From assembly GCF_000308655.1 (NCBI RefSeq), contig NZ_BAGC01000050.1:27060-91059 (forward strand): a stretch of DNA of 64,000 nt. The letters are read 5' to 3'. The stretch is from Nocardia niigatensis NBRC 100131 (lineage in GTDB: Bacteria; Actinomycetota; Actinomycetes; Mycobacteriales; Mycobacteriaceae). The number at the start of each line of letters is the position of its first letter. The stretch's first letter is position 1. The notes below the pieces were generated by a model. The model was not told the DNA's origin. It saw nothing but the letters and a program-made list of their open reading frames with translations, and ran no database searches. The translations under genes and the position numbers were made by a program. Positions 53,890-63,363 of the stretch are shown here, one piece after another.

Positions 53890-55283
53890 TCGGGGCGCTC
53901 CGGCAATCCGATGGGTGGGCGCTGACTTCGCTTGCGACGCCCATCGCTTTGACCCAGCTGGCTCAGGTTGCGGTGTCCACCACGAACATTGCGTTGATGG
54001 GGACGCTCGGGGTGCGGGAGGTGGCCGCGGGCGGACTGGCGCTGGTGCTGTTCAACCAGATTCGGACCATGTGCGTCGGGCTGATCACCGGGACGGGTAA
54101 TCAGGTGGCGACGGTGGTGAGCCGGGCCGAGAAGCAGGGGCGGGCGGCCGAGTCGGAGGTCCGGGAGGTGGTGCGATCGAGTTTCCTGATCGCGACCGTC
54201 GCCGGATTGCTCGGCGGCGCGCTGCTCATCGGGCTCGGGTGGGCGCTGCGGTGGCTCGGGCAGGACGCGGCGGTGCTCGCGGAGGCGCGGCCGATGATGG
54301 TCGCGCTGGCGCCGGGACTGGTGCCGTGCCTGTGGTTCCAGGTGCTGCGGCAGTACACGGTCGGGATGCAGCGGCCGCAGGCGCTGCTGCTGGTGACGCT
54401 GGGGTCGGTGGTGCTGAATCTGGTGCTGGCGCTGACGTTCATGCACGGCTGGGCAGGGCTGCCGGCGCTGGGGCTGACCGGGGTCGGCGTCGCCACCTCG
54501 GTGGTCTTCCTGCTCACCTTCGGGGTGTTCTGGGCGATGGTGCGGCGGAATCCGAAACTCGGTGCGGCGCTGCCGGTCCGGATATGGCCGGTGCACGCGG
54601 TGACGGTGCGGGACGAGTTGCGGCTGGGGACGCCGATCGCGCTGACCTACGGGTCGGAGGCGGGGATGTTCTCGGTGCTGGCGCTGGTGATGGGGAGTCT
54701 GGGGGCGGCGGCGCTGGCGGCCCACAATGTCGTGTACCAGATCGTGTACATCGTGTTCCAGGTGGCGATCGGGCTCTCGCACGGAGCGTCGATCCTGGTG
54801 AGCAAGGCGGTGGCGCGGGAAGAGTTCGCGCACGCGCGTTCGGTGGCGTGGCTGGCGCTGCGGTGCGCGGGCGTGGTCGCGGGGATCACGGGAGTCGCGT
54901 ACGTGCTGGCGCCGGACTGGGTGCTGCGGCCGTTCCTGGCCGACAGTGATTCGGCCACCGTGACATTGGCGCACACGCTGCTGTTGATCGCGATCGTGCT
55001 GCAGTTCTTCGACGCCGCCCAGAACATCGGGGTCGGGTTGCTGCGCGGGCTCGAGGACACCAAGGCCGGGTTCCGGCTCTCCCTGGTCGGCTACTGGGGT
55101 GTGGGATTGCCCACTGCGCTGCTGCTCGCGTTCCCCGCTCATCTCGGCGCGGCGGGCGTGTGGTGGGGGCTGACCGCCGGTCTGGCCGTCACCGCTGCCC
55201 TGATGCTGCGCCGCTACTTCACGCTGCTGCATGCGCAGGAGCAGGAGAATCCGCGAGTGCTGGCCGGTAGCCTCGGCCACTAG
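53886..55283 (+). CDS. MATE-family exporter
   Basis: 465 aa, 12 hydrophobic segments, translationally coupled (ATGA) to the SbnA-MerR gene. MATE style: LATPIALTQLAQVAVSTTNIALMG in the first helices, a mirrored second half LGTPIALTYGSEAGMF, and an ALRWLGQD loop. MATE proteins export cationic drugs or small metabolites, driven by Na+ or H+. As last gene of the cluster, it is the likely exporter of the cluster's product. Confidence 0.88.
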   Translation: MIGALRQSDGWALTSLATPIALTQLAQVAVSTTNIALMGTLGVREVAAGGLALVLFNQIRTMCVGLITGTGNQVATVVSRAEKQGRAAESEVREVVRSSFLIATVAGLLGGALLIGLGWALRWLGQDAAVLAEARPMMVALAPGLVPCLWFQVLRQYTVGMQRPQALLLVTLGSVVLNLVLALTFMHGWAGLPALGLTGVGVATSVVFLLTFGVFWAMVRRNPKLGAALPVRIWPVHAVTVRDELRLGTPIALTYGSEAGMFSVLALVMGSLGAAALAAHNVVYQIVYIVFQVAIGLSHGASILVSKAVAREEFAHARSVAWLALRCAGVVAGITGVAYVLAPDWVLRPFLADSDSATVTLAHTLLLIAIVLQFFDAAQNIGVGLLRGLEDTKAGFRLSLVGYWGVGLPTALLLAFPAHLGAAGVWWGLTAGLAVTAALMLRRYFTLLHAQEQENPRVLAGSLGH

Positions 55284-55407
55284 ACCCGACATCCAAATCT
55301 CACCTTCCCGCAAGCATGTCGTCACTGGGTGGGGGCAACCTGAAAGTAGAGGGCTTCGCTATTCTGGCGACGCCGGGGCGCTACCACCAACGCCGGGGAG
55401 GATGTCC

Positions 55408-56361
55408 GTGCACATCTCGCGAGTCGCCGAATATCCGAGGGCTGATCATGTCCTGTTCCACTTCAGCGACACTCATCTGATCGCGGCCGACACCGAGCTC
55501 TACGGCGCGGTCGACGCCGAGGCGCGGCTGGCCGCCCTGCTCGGGCAGGCCGAGGCCAGCCGCATCGCGCCGACCGCCATCGTCTTCACCGGCGACCTCA
55601 CCGACCAGGGCGAGCCGGACGCGTACCGCAAGCTGCGAGACCTGGTGGAGCCGTGGGCCGAGCGGATCGGCGCGCCCGTGGTGTGGGTGGCCGGCAACCA
55701 CGACGACCGGGCGGTGCTGCGCGAGGAACTCCTCGACGAGAAGGGTTCCGGCGCGCCGTTCGACGCGGTGCACATGTTCGACGGGCTGCGCGTCATCACC
55801 CTGGACACCACGGTTCCCGGTCACCACTGGGGTGAGATCACCGACGACCAATTGGTTTGGCTGCGTGAGGTTCTCGCCGAGCCCGCCCCCTTCGGCACCG
55901 TCCTCGCCATGCACCACCCGCCCATCCCCTGCGTCCAGGATCTCGCGGTCCTGGTCGAACTACGCGACCAGCGCCGCCTCGCCGAGGTCCTCGACGGCAC
56001 CGACGTCCGCGCCATTCTGGCTGGGCACCTTCATCTTTCGAGCAACGCCACCTTCGCCGGCATCCCCGTCTCGGTAGCCTCCGCCACCTGCTACAGCCAG
56101 GACATGGCCGCCGCCGAAGGCGGCCAGCGCGGCCGCGACGGCGCCCAAGCCTTCAACTACGTCCACATCTACCCCGATACCATCGTCCACTCGGTGGTCC
56201 CCATCGGCCACGGACCCACCGTGGGCAAGCCCGCCGACCCCGAACAGGCCGCGAACCGCCTGGCCGACGCCGGCATAGTCATCCCACCGGCAGCCCGCAT
56301 CCCCCACGTCCTCCGCCGCCGCACCGAGGCCCCCGAATCCGACGGCGAGTCAGTCCTCTAG
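55408..56361 (+). CDS. class III cyclic nucleotide phosphodiesterase (Rv0805-like)
   Basis: 317 aa from GTG 55408 (GGGGAGG upstream), the start matching Rv0805. Binuclear metallophosphoesterase: FSDTHLIAADTELYG (D, H), FTGDL, GNHD, LAMHHPPIPC and GHLH. Very close in length and order to M. tuberculosis Rv0805, which hydrolyses 2',3'- and 3',5'-cAMP. Conserved VELRDQRRLAEVLDGTDVRA shows orthology. Cytosolic or membrane-associated. Confidence 0.92.
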   Translation: MHISRVAEYPRADHVLFHFSDTHLIAADTELYGAVDAEARLAALLGQAEASRIAPTAIVFTGDLTDQGEPDAYRKLRDLVEPWAERIGAPVVWVAGNHDDRAVLREELLDEKGSGAPFDAVHMFDGLRVITLDTTVPGHHWGEITDDQLVWLREVLAEPAPFGTVLAMHHPPIPCVQDLAVLVELRDQRRLAEVLDGTDVRAILAGHLHLSSNATFAGIPVSVASATCYSQDMAAAEGGQRGRDGAQAFNYVHIYPDTIVHSVVPIGHGPTVGKPADPEQAANRLADAGIVIPPAARIPHVLRRRTEAPESDGESVL

Positions 56362-56385
56362 CCGGTGAGCAGACCACCGAATGGA

Positions 56386-56694
56386 TCATCGGTTTGCGCA
56401 GCCGCAGGGGGTGATCTGGTTCTCGGTCGTGCCATTGCATCCGCCCGTGGCGCCGCAGCCCGAGGTTCGGCTGGAGCGGCGTGACCACAGCAGACCGGCA
56501 ACGCCCGCGATCGTCAGTGCGATGGCCAGCGGTTCCAGCCTGGAGAGGCTCAGTAGCGCGATGCCACCGCCTGTGAGACCGGCTGCGGCCAGGATCGGTG
56601 TGGTGCGACAGGCCGGGCAGAGGAGCGATCCGAGACCGATAGCGGCCCATGACCGTCTTCCGCGAGCTGCGGATCGGGGTGTTTCAGCAGCCAC
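56386..56694 (-). CDS. small membrane protein with CPAC and C-terminal CGC
   Basis: 102 aa from GTG 56694, overlapping the 3' end of the decayed MerR gene. Two hydrophobic segments: IGLGSLLCPACRTTPILAA and LEPLAIALTIAGVAGLLW. The Cys pair in LCPAC and the tail CGATGGC...CGC suggest metal or thiol chemistry, as in small mercury or copper transporters of MerR-controlled loci. No exact family recognised. Confidence 0.5.
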   Translation of the reverse strand: MAAETPRSAARGRRSWAAIGLGSLLCPACRTTPILAAAGLTGGGIALLSLSRLEPLAIALTIAGVAGLLWSRRSSRTSGCGATGGCNGTTENQITPCGCANR

Positions 56695-56987
56695 AGCGAT
56701 CCCCTACGCTGGTTTGCGGACCGGTGTCGAAAGGCATTGGGCAGTCGGGGTTTTCGCTGCATGCGAGCAGGTCGCCGCAGCCGGCGGCCAGGGCCGCGCG
56801 CAAGGTGTCGCGCACTGTGGCGAGTTCGGTCATCTTCGTGTCGATTGTGGCCAGTTTGGATTCCGCGTGCGCCCGCAGACCGGCGGAGGTGGCCGAAATG
56901 GGTGGCTTCGAGTAGGCCGGCGATCTCCGCCGGAGGGTCGGAGTCGAACTCGCTGTCAGTGATCTTTCGTAGGGGCGACCGACTGGC
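56684..56987 (-). pseudogene. MerR-family regulator, C-terminal remnant with frameshift
   Basis: Two frames join near 56880. The upstream frame reads KITDSEFDSDPPAEIAGLLEA and the downstream frame continues LATIDTKMTELATVRDTLRA and then CGDLLACSENPDCPMPF, typical of the ligand-binding helix and Cys region of MerR/ZntR-type metal regulators. The HTH half is missing. Degraded. Confidence 0.6.
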
Positions 56988-57250
56988 CATGACCTGCACC
57001 TTCGATATGCCGGAGAACCCCATCGGTCCGCTGCCATCCCAGGCTGAGCCTGTACCCGGGCACAGGATGCAAGCCCCTCGGCGACAGTACGCACAGGCAC
57101 GGAACTCACCGTGACGCAGCTGATTTCGGGCGACAGCCTCGCGTGCGCGTCGATGCGCGAGATGGACGATCCGGTCGAATGTCGCTGCGGAACTGATCGC
57201 CATGTGGCACGCACTCGACATGCGCCAACAGTGATTTATCCTTGCGCGAC

Positions 57251-58279
57251 ATGAACGATTTGATCCGGGCCGCGGCGCTGCGTGGTTTCGGCAGCGTGAT
57301 CAGCGAGTGCGGCGGTGACCCCGCCGCGCTGCTCGCGCGCGTGGGGATCGAGCCGACGCTGCTGGATTCCGAGGACGCGGTCATTTCGCATCGCAGCCTG
57401 GTACGGCTACTGGAGCACGCATCCATGGAGTTGGAGGTCCCCGACCTCGGGTTGCGGATCGCCGAGCACCAGGACATCTCGATTCTCGGCCCGCTCGCGG
57501 TGGTCATGCTTCACTCGGCGACGCTGCGAGAGGCTGTCGAGAGCGCGTCCCGGTTCATGTTCGTGCACAGTCCGGCGGTGTCGTTCACATTGACCGATGA
57601 TCCAGATGGAAGCCCGGAGGTTGTCGGGCTGCGATACTCACTGAACTCGCCCCCACCCACGCGTCAGGTCGTCGAAATGGCACTGCTCGTGGCCCATCGG
57701 GTGGGCCGGCTCGATATCGGCGCGGCGGCGCGGCCGATCAGTGTGGACTTCCCCCATTCTCGGCTGAGCCCACCTGAGCGCTACGCGGAATGCTTCGGAG
57801 CGCCGGCCCGGTTCGGCCGCCCCACGGCCACCCTGAGATTGCCGGCCGAGGGGCTGGCCTCGTCGATGGCGGAGGCGAATCCGCTGCTCAAACAGCTCGC
57901 TCTGGACTACCTCACGTCGCGCTACCCCGACCCGCACCAGATGTACGTACCGCGGGTCCGCGGCTACCTCGACCAGGCGCTGGGGAGTGGCGCGATCGAG
58001 TTGGCCGCTGTCGCAGCCACTTTCGGTATCCATGCACGAACCTTGCAGCGTCGGCTGGTGGCGGAGGGCACGTCCTACGCCGAGATTCTGGACGCCGCTC
58101 GCCGCGACGCCGCGCTGCGCCACCTGATCGACTCCGACCTGGCCCTGTCGCGCGTGACCGCCGCGGTCGGACTGGCCGAGCAGTCGGCGCTGACGCGCTG
58201 CTGCCTGCGCTGGTTCGGGGCGACCCCGAGTGCCGTGCGCCGCGCGGGCGGCGTCGACGAAACTGTCGTTCAAAGATAA
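57251..58279 (+). CDS. AraC-family regulator with arabinose-binding-like domain
   Basis: 342 aa from ATG 57251. The N-terminal ~200 residues match the Arabinose_bd/OruR-type ligand domain (ISECGGDPAALLARVGIEP, SILGPLAVVMLHSATLREAV). C-terminal AraC HTH ~235-340 (LAAVAATFGIHARTLQRRLVAEG, then VTAAVGLAEQSALTRCCLRW). Members such as VirS/OruR control catabolic or virulence genes nearby; here the following hypothetical/GMC oxidoreductase pair is the likely target. Confidence 0.9.
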   Translation: MNDLIRAAALRGFGSVISECGGDPAALLARVGIEPTLLDSEDAVISHRSLVRLLEHASMELEVPDLGLRIAEHQDISILGPLAVVMLHSATLREAVESASRFMFVHSPAVSFTLTDDPDGSPEVVGLRYSLNSPPPTRQVVEMALLVAHRVGRLDIGAAARPISVDFPHSRLSPPERYAECFGAPARFGRPTATLRLPAEGLASSMAEANPLLKQLALDYLTSRYPDPHQMYVPRVRGYLDQALGSGAIELAAVAATFGIHARTLQRRLVAEGTSYAEILDAARRDAALRHLIDSDLALSRVTAAVGLAEQSALTRCCLRWFGATPSAVRRAGGVDETVVQR

Positions 58280-58334
58280 ATCCCTGTCGTCAGTGGGCAA
58301 TACCCCGCAGCTCAGCCTTACGACACTTCAGTCC

Positions 58335-58802
58335 ATGGACAACGACCTCGCACGACGCAGCAGCCGGGAGCTGCGCGCACTGTTCCGGACAGCAGCCTGC
58401 CCCAGCCTCTCGGAAGTGTCGGGACGTCTCGAAGCCGAACTCGCCGGGCCGGCCCTCGTACGCGCGGTGGCTCCCATAGCGTTCCGGCTCACCGGCCTCG
58501 CGGATTGGTGGGGCAAGGACCTTCGACCTGTCCCCGGCGGTCAGGAGTTGGCAGGACACAACCTCGCCGGTCCGCGCGGCGAGCGGACCACCCTGCCGCT
58601 CAGCGCAACCGTCGGTCCCTCCCGGCTGGACGGTGCGCCGGCCATGGTGCTCAGCTATCCGCCGGACGCCCCCTTCCCATGGCGCCGCGTGGTTGACGAG
58701 CTGCGAATACTGCCCGACGGGACCGTGCTGGGACTCACATTCGGCCTGCCGCTCACGCCGCGCGACGGCTCGCCTTTCCTGCTGCGGCGGGAGGCTCGGT
58801 GA
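58335..58802 (+). CDS. unknown protein upstream of the GMC oxidoreductase
   Basis: 155 aa from ATG 58335. Begins MDNDLARRSSRELRALFR, contains LADWWGKDL, PLSATVGPSRLDGAPAMVLSYP, WRRVVDELRILPDGTVLGLTFGLPL. A beta-rich small protein of a kind often paired with GMC oxidoreductases in mycobacteria, maybe as substrate carrier or activity partner. Its stop overlaps the next start, so they are cotranslated. Confidence 0.65.
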   Translation: MDNDLARRSSRELRALFRTAACPSLSEVSGRLEAELAGPALVRAVAPIAFRLTGLADWWGKDLRPVPGGQELAGHNLAGPRGERTTLPLSATVGPSRLDGAPAMVLSYPPDAPFPWRRVVDELRILPDGTVLGLTFGLPLTPRDGSPFLLRREAR

Positions 58803-60388
58803 TGCGCGACTGGGTCGTGATCGGATCCGGTTTCGGGGGTAGCGTCGCCGCATTGCGACTGGCCGAAAAAGGCTACTCCGTCACCGTTTTCGAGAAGGGG
58901 CGTCGCTACCGTGACGAGGACTTCGCGACGAGCACCTGGCAGGCCAGACGCATGCTCTGGGCTCCGCGCATCGGCCTCACCGGGATCCTCCAGGTGCGAC
59001 CGATGAAGCACGTATCGGTGATTTGCGGGGTCGGCGTCGGCGGAGGGTCGCTGGTGTACGCGAGCACGCTGTACGTTCCGCACTCCGATGACTTCTACCG
59101 GCACGAGCAATGGGCGGAACTCGCGGATTGGCGATCGGTCCTCGCGCCGCACTACGCCACCGCCGAGCGCATGCTCGGGGTGGTGGACTGTCACAGCGAC
59201 GGCCGAAGCGAGCAGATGATGCGCGCGGTCGCGGCCGACCTCGGCGTGCCGGACACCGTGCACCACACCAGAGTCGGGGTCTATCTCGGAACACCGGGCA
59301 AAACCGTCCCGGACCCGTTCTTCGACGGCGCCGGACCCGAACGCACCGGCTGCCTACGCTGCGGCGAATGCCTGCTCGGCTGCCGCCACGGTGCCAAGAA
59401 CAGCCTCGTCAAGAACTATCTCTACCTGGCCGAACGGCTCGGAATCGACGTACAGCCCGAACGCACGGTCGTCGGCATACGACCACTCGGCGCCTCCGAC
59501 GGCACCGACGGATACGCCGTCACCACCGAACGCTCCGGGGCGTGGGGGCGGCGCGACCGCCAGGTCGTCCACGCGCACGGCGTCGTGCTCGCCGGCGGAG
59601 CGATGGGAACGACCGAACTGCTCACCAGAGCCCGTGCCACGGGGGCACTCCCCCTGCTGTCGGACCGCGTAGGGCACCTCGTCCGTACCAACAGCGAAGC
59701 CATCACCGCGGTCACTGCCCACGACCGCTCGGCCGACCTCAGCACCGACCTGACCATCACGATGAGCGTGCACCCCGACGAACACACCCACGTCACCAAC
59801 AACACCTACGCATCGGCGGGTGATGCGTTGGCGTTGACCTTCGGCCCATTCACCGGCGGCCGACGACGCACTCTGCAATTCCTGCGTGAGATCCTCCGGC
59901 ACCCGGCCCGCTGGCTGAACCCGGCTCGCATCCGCGGCTGGTCGCGCCGCACGGTCATCTTCACCGTCATGCAGAGCATCGACAACTCACTCCAGTTGCG
60001 CCCCAAAAGGTTCGGCTCCGGCATGACCACCGTCATCGACCATCCCGACAGAAGACCGGCAAGCTATTTGCCGATCGCGAACCGATTCACCGAACTGGCC
60101 GCACGACACATCGGCGGCTACCCCGAAAGCTCGGTCGCTGAATCACTGATCAGCTCACCCACCACCGCCCATATCCTCGGCGGCGCGGTGATCGGGGCCG
60201 ACCCGAGCCGAGGCGTGATCGACCGGTACCACCGAGTATTCGGATACCACAACCTCTTGGTCACCGACGGATCCGCCGTACCGGCAAACGTAGGTGTCAA
60301 CCCCAGCCTCACCATCACCGCCATGGCCGAGGAAGCACTCAGCCACATTCCGGCCAAACCCACACCCCGAGACCGCCGCACGAACTAG
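58802..60388 (+). CDS. GMC-family oxidoreductase (cholesterol-oxidase-like)
   Basis: 528 aa from ATG 58802. FAD-binding Rossmann start VVIGSGFGGSVAALRLAEKG; a Cys cluster CLRCGECLLGCRHGAKNS; FAD end block TTAHILGGAVIGADPSRGVID and VTDGSAVPANVGVNPSLTITAMAE with the catalytic His/Asn region. The same design as ChoD (Rv3409c) and related oxidoreductases. The substrate is probably a steroid or other alcohol; the Cys cluster hints at an extra redox or metal site. Confidence 0.88.
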   Translation: MRDWVVIGSGFGGSVAALRLAEKGYSVTVFEKGRRYRDEDFATSTWQARRMLWAPRIGLTGILQVRPMKHVSVICGVGVGGGSLVYASTLYVPHSDDFYRHEQWAELADWRSVLAPHYATAERMLGVVDCHSDGRSEQMMRAVAADLGVPDTVHHTRVGVYLGTPGKTVPDPFFDGAGPERTGCLRCGECLLGCRHGAKNSLVKNYLYLAERLGIDVQPERTVVGIRPLGASDGTDGYAVTTERSGAWGRRDRQVVHAHGVVLAGGAMGTTELLTRARATGALPLLSDRVGHLVRTNSEAITAVTAHDRSADLSTDLTITMSVHPDEHTHVTNNTYASAGDALALTFGPFTGGRRRTLQFLREILRHPARWLNPARIRGWSRRTVIFTVMQSIDNSLQLRPKRFGSGMTTVIDHPDRRPASYLPIANRFTELAARHIGGYPESSVAESLISSPTTAHILGGAVIGADPSRGVIDRYHRVFGYHNLLVTDGSAVPANVGVNPSLTITAMAEEALSHIPAKPTPRDRRTN

Positions 60389-60487
60389 CGACCGGTCGCG
60401 CTGACCGAACCGGCCGAACCAGCCGACCCGGCACCTCGGAAGATCAACTGTCCGGGGCTATCCGACGCCGTGCGAACGCCCGGCGAA

Positions 60488-61159
60488 TCACCTTTCTGGG
60501 TCGATGACCCTGCGACGCGCGAGAATGATCCCTCCGAGGTCGCTCTCGGCCGAGGTGAGAGTTCTGTGTGTCTCGACGAGGAAGCCGGCATCGTCCAGCC
60601 ACGTACGCATCTGGTCGTGCTGTCGACGATGGACGTAGAGGTTCATCGGGTGCCCGCCATAACCCTGGGTCTTCAACTGCGACTCGTCTCCGACGTGGAA
60701 GCCGATCAGCAGCGACCCTCCCGGCCGAAGCACCCGCCGGAAATGCGCGAAGACAGAACCGATCTCGTCGTTGGGGACGTGGATCAGCGAATACCACGCG
60801 ACCAGGCCGGCCATCGAGTGGTCCGCGAGCGCGAGGTTCGTCATGGTACCGACATCGAAACGGAGATCGGGGTGATCACGCCGGGCCACCTCGATCATTC
60901 TGGGCGACAAATCGATACCGAACGTGTCCACGCCCAGTTGACACAGGTGCGCCGTGATCCTCCCCGCCCCGCAGCCCACGTCCGCAACCGGTCCTCCACC
61001 CTGGGCTCGTACCAGATCGGCGAACAGCATCAGGACTGCCCGCTCTTCGGGCGTTTCGTCCAGAAGATGACGCGTCAGCTCTGCATAACCAGCAGCGACC
61101 GTGTCGTATGACATTCGTACGTTTCCCAGCCAGCCGTCACTGTCCAGTCCCGCGCCCAC
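60488..61159 (-). CDS. class I SAM-dependent methyltransferase
   Basis: 223 aa from GTG 61159 (MSYDTV 16 codons in is a good alternative start). Motif I VADVGCGAGRI, motif II FGIDLSP, a post-I AWYSLIHVPNDE and HFRRVLRPGGSLLIGFHV. Small-molecule or ubiquinone-type methyltransferase fold; substrate unknown. Divergently oriented from nothing obvious; single gene. Confidence 0.9.
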   Translation of the reverse strand: MGAGLDSDGWLGNVRMSYDTVAAGYAELTRHLLDETPEERAVLMLFADLVRAQGGGPVADVGCGAGRITAHLCQLGVDTFGIDLSPRMIEVARRDHPDLRFDVGTMTNLALADHSMAGLVAWYSLIHVPNDEIGSVFAHFRRVLRPGGSLLIGFHVGDESQLKTQGYGGHPMNLYVHRRQHDQMRTWLDDAGFLVETHRTLTSAESDLGGIILARRRVIDPER

Positions 61160-61469
61160 GACCGCAGGCTACCCGAAAGTTCAAGCGGGACAGCCCCGTA
61201 GTTCAGTCCAGGGTCGATTGCACCGCAGCCGACCGCAGTGTCCGCACATGCCGCACCCCTGCGGATAAAGGTGGCCAACCGACTGGGCTCGAATGCCCGG
61301 ACCGGAGATCATCTCCAGCCGTTCGCGTCGGCGGAACCTGCGCTGTTGCCGATTATGTGTAAACCGGCTGGTCCGCGGTTGGCGGCTGGGACGGATGGGG
61401 ACCTAGGACCCGGTCAGCGGTGGCTTTGTCATCCTGGCCGGAGGCGGTCGCTGGGCGCATCGTGAAGCG
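61160..61469. other. intergenic, no gene seen
   Basis: 310 bp without a supported gene or RNA. Presumably carries the promoters of the methyltransferase and the response regulator relic. Confidence 0.35.
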
Positions 61470-62147
61470 ATGAACCCCACGTCCGATTCCAACCGTCCAC
61501 CACCATCCTCACGACACCCGGTGCGCGTAATGCTGATCGACCGAGACCGCGCTGTTCGGGACGCGGTCGCCGATCTCCTCGAGCTCGACTCGGCGATCTC
61601 CGTCGTCGGCGAGGCCGACAGCCTCGCGGGAGCACTCATGATCCTCCCGGGACTCGAACCCGACGTGGTCATCCTCGACCCCCGCCTACCCGATGGCAAC
61701 GGCTTGCAGATATGCCGAAACCTCGAGGCCGCCAGCGCCGCTACCCGCTGCCTGATCCTGACCTCCGAGGTCGAACCCGAGCCCATGCTCGAGGCCGTGC
61801 GCGCCGGTGCGGCCGGATACATGATCAAAGACCTCACCGAACTGGCCATCGCCGACGCGGTCAAGGCGATCGCCGCCGGGCAATCCCGCCTCGACGGTCG
61901 CTCGACCCAGGTGTTGATGCACGAGTGGTCCCGCCGCCACCTCAACGAACGCGAGCTCGTAAGCATGTTGACGACCCATGGAGATGACAATCCTGTTGCT
62001 CTTGGCTGAAGGGCTGACCAACCGGCAGATCGCGACCGATTGTTCTTCACCGAGAACACCATCCGCGGCTATGTCGCGCAGCTCATGCGCAAACTCCACC
62101 TCGACAACCGCACCCAAACGTATGCGACCCATCTGCGTGGGGCGTGA
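61470..62147 (+). pseudogene. DevR/NarL-like response regulator with two frameshifts in the HTH
   Basis: Receiver domain (residues ~18-135) intact: VRVMLIDRDRAVRDAVADLL, phosphoacceptor region DVVILDPRLPDGNGLQIC, TSEV, YMIKDL. It resembles DevR/DosR. The HTH is in pieces: the frame shifts near 61970 (ILLLLAEGLTNRQIATD in frame +1) and back near 62040 (FTENTIRGYVAQLMRKL in the original frame), with a stop at 62145. The original frame ends early at 62009. Two compensating indels flank the first HTH half, so it is decayed or the sequence has two local errors. Confidence 0.8.
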
Positions 62148-62598
62148 CGGTACCGGTGGCGATAACCGAAAGATGACAACGATCCTGTTCTCGCCAGGGG
62201 TTCCGGTGAATGATTCCGCCCAGGCATGGTCGTAGCAGAGGGTTCCTGTGCGACCTGCCGATCGTAAGACGCCGATTCTCTTGCCGCTGCCGCGAATTCA
62301 GCGGAAAGGTACTGGCTGCCGTGACACCGTGCCGGCCGGTTCCTCCGGTGATCTGTCCACTGCGTGCCGTCCCACCAGCGGTCGATCCGGTGCAATCCGT
62401 CGGGGGTCGGTATACCAGCCGGCAGGGGGACAGGCCGGGGGGCGGGCCGTGTAGGTCCGGTTGCCCAGGATACGGCCGGGTGAATACCTGCTGTCCCTGC
62501 TGCGGCTGCAATCCGGCCTTGCCGCTACGAACCGATCGTGGCGGCGCCTGCCGAAGAGACCGTGCGGCGGTCTAGCAACGCCGTGATTTTCGACGACA
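62148..62598. other. decayed DUF2510 gene on the minus strand
   Basis: 450 bp. Minus-strand pieces read as a DUF2510 motif in two frames (GWYTDP, then GLHRIDRWWDGTQWTDH, near 62340-62430) preceded by a Gln/Pro-rich stretch (PQQGQQVFTRPYPGQPDL). A frameshifted remnant of a small actinobacterial membrane-protein gene. Nothing else seen. Confidence 0.5.
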
Positions 62599-63363
62599 TC
62601 ACCTTGCGGGGGCTGGCTTCGTAACGAAGTCGTAGGCCGCCATCGGTCCGAGCAAATCCAGCTCCACCCGGCCGTCCCAGTCCGTGATGAGCTGGCGCAC
62701 CGCTTCCTCGAGCTCTCGTTCCCGCGCCGATTCGATCAGCACCGCGAGGTGGACGGCGTCTTCTTCATGGGTGGGTTCGCGCTGGTTGATCAGTGCTTCG
62801 AGTTTCTCGAGTGCGGAAGCCACCTTTTGGGTGTCGTCGGCTCGTTTGGCCTCGATGGCGTGATTGATCAGCTCGCCCAACATGATTCGCGCATCGCGGG
62901 TGGCGTCCTCGGGCTTGCCGCGGATCTCGTCTCGCAGTTGCGCGGCCTGGGCGTTCTCGTCGAGTAGTTCCCGCAAGATCGCGTCTTCGACGTAGCGCCC
63001 TCTGATCACGAACTGGACCCGGCCCTCGAGTTGGTCGAGGGCGGCGCGGAATTCGTCCTCGTTCGCCTCGAGTAGTTCGCTTTCCACCGCGTCGGTGTCG
63101 GTCATGACCGCACCGAAGCGCAGCGGCAGCACCGGAGTGACCGCGGCCGATCCGTCCAGCAGTTCCTCGTGGGCTCTGAGGTCCTTCGGTGTGCCCAATG
63201 GCCGGTCGGACTCGAGTGTGCTGACCAGGGCTGCGATTTCGCCGTGCCGCACGACCGTGACCTCAGCGGGCGGATCGCCGACTCCGGTGGCGTGTGGCTG
63301 GGGCTCGACGTCGGCGGGCACGATGCCGTAGACATACACGGCTGTCGATTCGGGAGACATCAT
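62599..63363 (-). CDS. gvpF: gas vesicle protein GvpF/GvpL
   Basis: 254 aa. GvpF/L signature: VYVYGIVPAD start, VTVVRHGEIAALVSTL, VTPVLPLRFGAVM, and a helical C-terminal half with GRVQFVIRGRYVED and VRQLITDWDGRVELDLLGPMAAYDFV. GvpF/L proteins bind GvpA during gas-vesicle assembly. Overlaps the gvpA stop by a few bases. Confidence 0.92.
   Translation of the reverse strand: MMSPESTAVYVYGIVPADVEPQPHATGVGDPPAEVTVVRHGEIAALVSTLESDRPLGTPKDLRAHEELLDGSAAVTPVLPLRFGAVMTDTDAVESELLEANEDEFRAALDQLEGRVQFVIRGRYVEDAILRELLDENAQAAQLRDEIRGKPEDATRDARIMLGELINHAIEAKRADDTQKVASALEKLEALINQREPTHEEDAVHLAVLIESARERELEEAVRQLITDWDGRVELDLLGPMAAYDFVTKPAPAR

Noticed and set aside
61190..61240. tRNA-like sequence 'CCCCGTAGTTCAGT' near 61200
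   Set aside because: No acceptor stem or anticodon arm could be folded around it.
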